A stretch of DNA of 6,567 nucleotides from Gallionellaceae bacterium (GTDB lineage Bacteria; Pseudomonadota; Gammaproteobacteria; Burkholderiales; Gallionellaceae). The notes under the pieces were generated by a model. The model was not told the DNA's origin, did no database searches, and saw nothing but the letters and a program-made list of their open reading frames with translations. The position numbers were made by a program, and so were the translations under genes. The stretch's first letter is position 1; the number at the start of each line of letters is the position of its first letter. Below, piece after piece: positions 5,145-6,567 of the stretch. The DNA lies in NCBI GenBank assembly GCA_021731185.1, contig JAKFXW010000005.1:1-6567 (forward strand). The letters are read 5' to 3'.

Positions 5145-5999
5145 ATGAATTACCAATTAGCGTTGCCTGCTCCCTTGTCTGCCGCAAGCTTGGATAGATA
5201 CATTCAATCCATTAACCAATTTCCGTTGCTAACAAAAGAAGAGGAGTTTGATTTAGGAACTCGTTTGCAGCGCGATAATGATTTATCAGCTGCACGTCAG
5301 CTCATCATTTCACATCTGCGCGTGGTAGTCAGTGTAGCCAGAGGCTATATTGGATACGGCCTGCCACAAGCTGATCTGATTCAAGAAGGCAACATAGGCT
5401 TGATGAAAGCAGTAAAGCGATTTGACCCCAGCCGGGGTGTTCGCTTGGTATCATTTGCACTGCACTGGATACGCGCGGAAATACATGAATATATTTTACA
5501 TAATTGGCGCTTGGTAAAAATTGCGACGACTAAGGCACAGCGCAAACTTTTCTTCAATCTACGCAGTATGCGGCAGAGTACTGCGCCGCTTAAGCTGCCA
5601 GAGGTCGATGCAATTGCTCGGCAGCTAAAGGTCAGCGCGAGTGATGTGCTGGAGATGGAAGCAAGATTTAATGGGTATGAGGTTACGCTTGATCCTACTG
5701 TTAACGATGAGGATGACTGCTATGCGCCGATTGCTTATCTTGCCTCAACCCCGGAAGACGAACCCTCTCGTGTAATTGATTTAAAACAACAAGAGACCAT
5801 GCAGTCTGATGGCTTATTGCAGGCATTGTCCAGCTTGGACGAACGTAGCCGCAGCATTATTGAAGCTCGCTGGTTGGCTGAGGAGGGACGTACTGCAACC
5901 TTGCACGAACTAGCAGATAAATTTGGTGTTTCTGCTGAACGTATACGCCAGATTGAGCAAAAGGCCATGCAGAAAATGCAGCTTAGTTTGACCTCGTAA
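5145..5999 (+). CDS. rpoH: RNA polymerase heat-shock sigma factor RpoH (sigma-32)
   Basis: This 284-residue protein, of normal family length, directs RNA polymerase to heat-shock promoters (chaperone and protease genes). Visible parts: region 1.2-like ASLDRYIQSINQFPLLTKEEE (14-34), region 2 with HLRVVVSVARGY and QADLIQEGNIGLMKAVKRFD (57-94), the RpoH box QRKLFFNLR (132-140) that separates it from RpoD and RpoS, and region 4.2 with the helix-turn-helix HELADKFGVSAERIRQIEQKAM (254-275). It has its own promoter region with a CIRCE-like operator. The 3' end meets a minus-strand transposase remnant whose stop codon begins at the next base; the C terminus looks complete. Confidence 0.97.
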   Translation: MNYQLALPAPLSAASLDRYIQSINQFPLLTKEEEFDLGTRLQRDNDLSAARQLIISHLRVVVSVARGYIGYGLPQADLIQEGNIGLMKAVKRFDPSRGVRLVSFALHWIRAEIHEYILHNWRLVKIATTKAQRKLFFNLRSMRQSTAPLKLPEVDAIARQLKVSASDVLEMEARFNGYEVTLDPTVNDEDDCYAPIAYLASTPEDEPSRVIDLKQQETMQSDGLLQALSSLDERSRSIIEARWLAEEGRTATLHELADKFGVSAERIRQIEQKAMQKMQLSLTS

Positions 6000-6322
6000 C
6001 TATTCCCATCCGGCGATGCCGCGCATACGTTCCGGGTTTGATTCAAAGCTTTTCAAAGCGCCTTCAAGGTGCGTCAAGCGCATCGAGCGTGTCGAACGTG
6101 CGGTTGTAGAAGAACTTCTCGCGATGTCAACTTCTTAAGCTCGCCAGAGCTTAAAGAATTACCTACCTTTGGCGCAGCTCGTCCCATATGTGTTCCTGCG
6201 GATTGAGTTCGGGCGCATAGGGTGGAATGCCATGCGCACATTTTCGGCCAGCTTGATCTCTCGGCTCCTGTGCCAACCCCCGCCCCATCAACCACCATGA
6301 CCACGTTCTCGTGCCGGTAGCG
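6000..6322 (-). pseudogene. Degenerate IS630-family DDE transposase, C-terminal part
   Basis: Reading the minus strand in shifting frames gives YRHENVVMVVDGAG (second catalytic Asp at 6287-6289), WHRSREIKLAENVRM, then PPYAPELNPQEHIWDELR (catalytic Glu at 6193-6195), then EKFFYNRTFDTLDALDA and finally a segment ending ERMRGIAGWE with TAG at 6000-6002. These are the ordered blocks of an IS630-type DDE transposase tail. At least three frameshifts (near 6273-6286 in a G/C run, near 6227-6237 and near 6060-6066) and a 51-bp insertion inactivate it. The N-terminal half is missing. Its stop abuts the rpoH stop, so the two genes converge with no spacer. Confidence 0.8.
6121..6171. repeat. 51-bp palindromic insertion within the transposase remnant
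   Basis: The codons for WDELR and EKFFYNRTF, contiguous in an intact transposase, are separated by 51 bp flanked by GCG (6121-6123 and 6172-6174). The core is a hairpin: TTCTTAAGCTC (6132-6142), loop GCCA, GAGCTTAAAGAA (6147-6158) with one bulge. It brings in a stop codon. It looks like a miniature mobile or REP-like element; a 3-bp target duplication is possible but short. Confidence 0.6.
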
Positions 6323-6510
6323 CGCCGTGCGCCTTGCCCTTCATCCCACTCGCTGACTGTGCAGCCTTTACTGTAGCGCGAAAAAATAGCTGGCTGAAAA
6401 TCTTGCCAGTTTATAACGCAATTCAATTTTTAACCCATTTCACATCTGAGTTTGCGCTGTATTTCTACCCCCCTTTTTTTTACATCATCGCAACGGCTTC
6501 GCTGCACAGG

Positions 6511-6516
6511 TATAAT
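6511..6516 (+). promoter_or_regulatory. Promoter -10 hexamer for the gene at the right edge
   Basis: A perfect TATAAT. The hexamer 17 nt upstream (TCGCAA, 6488-6493) is a weak -35. A run of six C and eight T (6468-6481) lies before it. The stretch 6323-6510 otherwise shows nothing I can assign. Confidence 0.5.
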
Positions 6517-6553
6517 TCGCGTCAATATTTAAATTTAATTTTTAGGAAATCAC

Positions 6554-6567
6554 TTGAAACTCTCTAC
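6554..6567 (+). CDS. Start of an unidentified gene, cut by the window edge
   Basis: An AGGA at 6544-6547 precedes a TTG at 6554-6556 by 6 nt, and the frame reads on as MKLS. It follows the TATAAT at 6511 by about 40 nt. Four full codons are too few to name a family, and a TTG start is less common, so a start beyond the edge is also possible. Confidence 0.35.

Noticed and set aside
6163..6426. Intact small minus-strand gene of 87 residues
   Set aside because: Its end is an IS630 transposase motif reached after frameshifts; it is a piece of the pseudogene rather than a gene.

Overview
This window most likely comes from a betaproteobacterial chromosome. The main pointers are an RpoH sigma factor with an intact RpoH box, a CIRCE-like operator in front of rpoH, a PA2779/PA2778-type gene pair, and a tandem-repeat TPR protein of a style I associate with Nitrosomonadales/Gallionellaceae-like genomes. 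The genus is inference; there is no rRNA or other strong marker.

Layout. (1) Positions 1-769, + strand: the 3' part of a gene for a TPR-like protein built from 141-bp (47-residue) repeats, then a 15-bp minisatellite and a TPR end-of-group-like tail. (2) 769-952: the first copy of a dispersed palindromic element with 18-bp terminal inverted repeats; it begins on the last base of the TPR stop codon. (3) 3784 down to 1036, - strand: tRNA-Ser(UGA), a PA2779-family membrane protein, a PA2778-family C39-like lipoprotein peptidase with TPRs, and an alpha/beta hydrolase. The spacing is very tight throughout (20 nt, about 9 nt, 7 nt), so this looks like one transcription unit starting at the tRNA. A terminator-like hairpin lies in the signal-peptide codons of the peptidase gene. 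(4) 3938-4063: the second copy of the element, shorter by 58 bp, followed by what looks like the first codons of an IS3-type orfA. (5) 4901-4203, - strand: an unrecognised single-pass membrane protein with a disordered Pro/Val-rich tail. (6) 5081-5999, + strand: CIRCE-like operator, strong ribosome binding site and rpoH. (7) 6322-6000, - strand: a decayed IS630-family transposase ending one base after the rpoH stop codon and carrying a 51-bp palindromic insertion. (8) 6511-6567: a TATAAT promoter element, a Shine-Dalgarno and the first codons of a gene cut by the window edge.

How the parts fit. rpoH appears to be under HrcA/CIRCE control, which would link two heat-shock circuits. The PA2779-PA2778-hydrolase cassette is the best candidate for an under-described system. 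Its membrane protein has a Gly-Gly motif right before its transmembrane helix, and its neighbour is a lipid-anchored peptidase of a fold whose known relatives cut after Gly-Gly; a processing relationship is a testable inference. The two dispersed elements show paired base changes in opposite arms, which suggests that the folded structure or the terminal symmetry is maintained.
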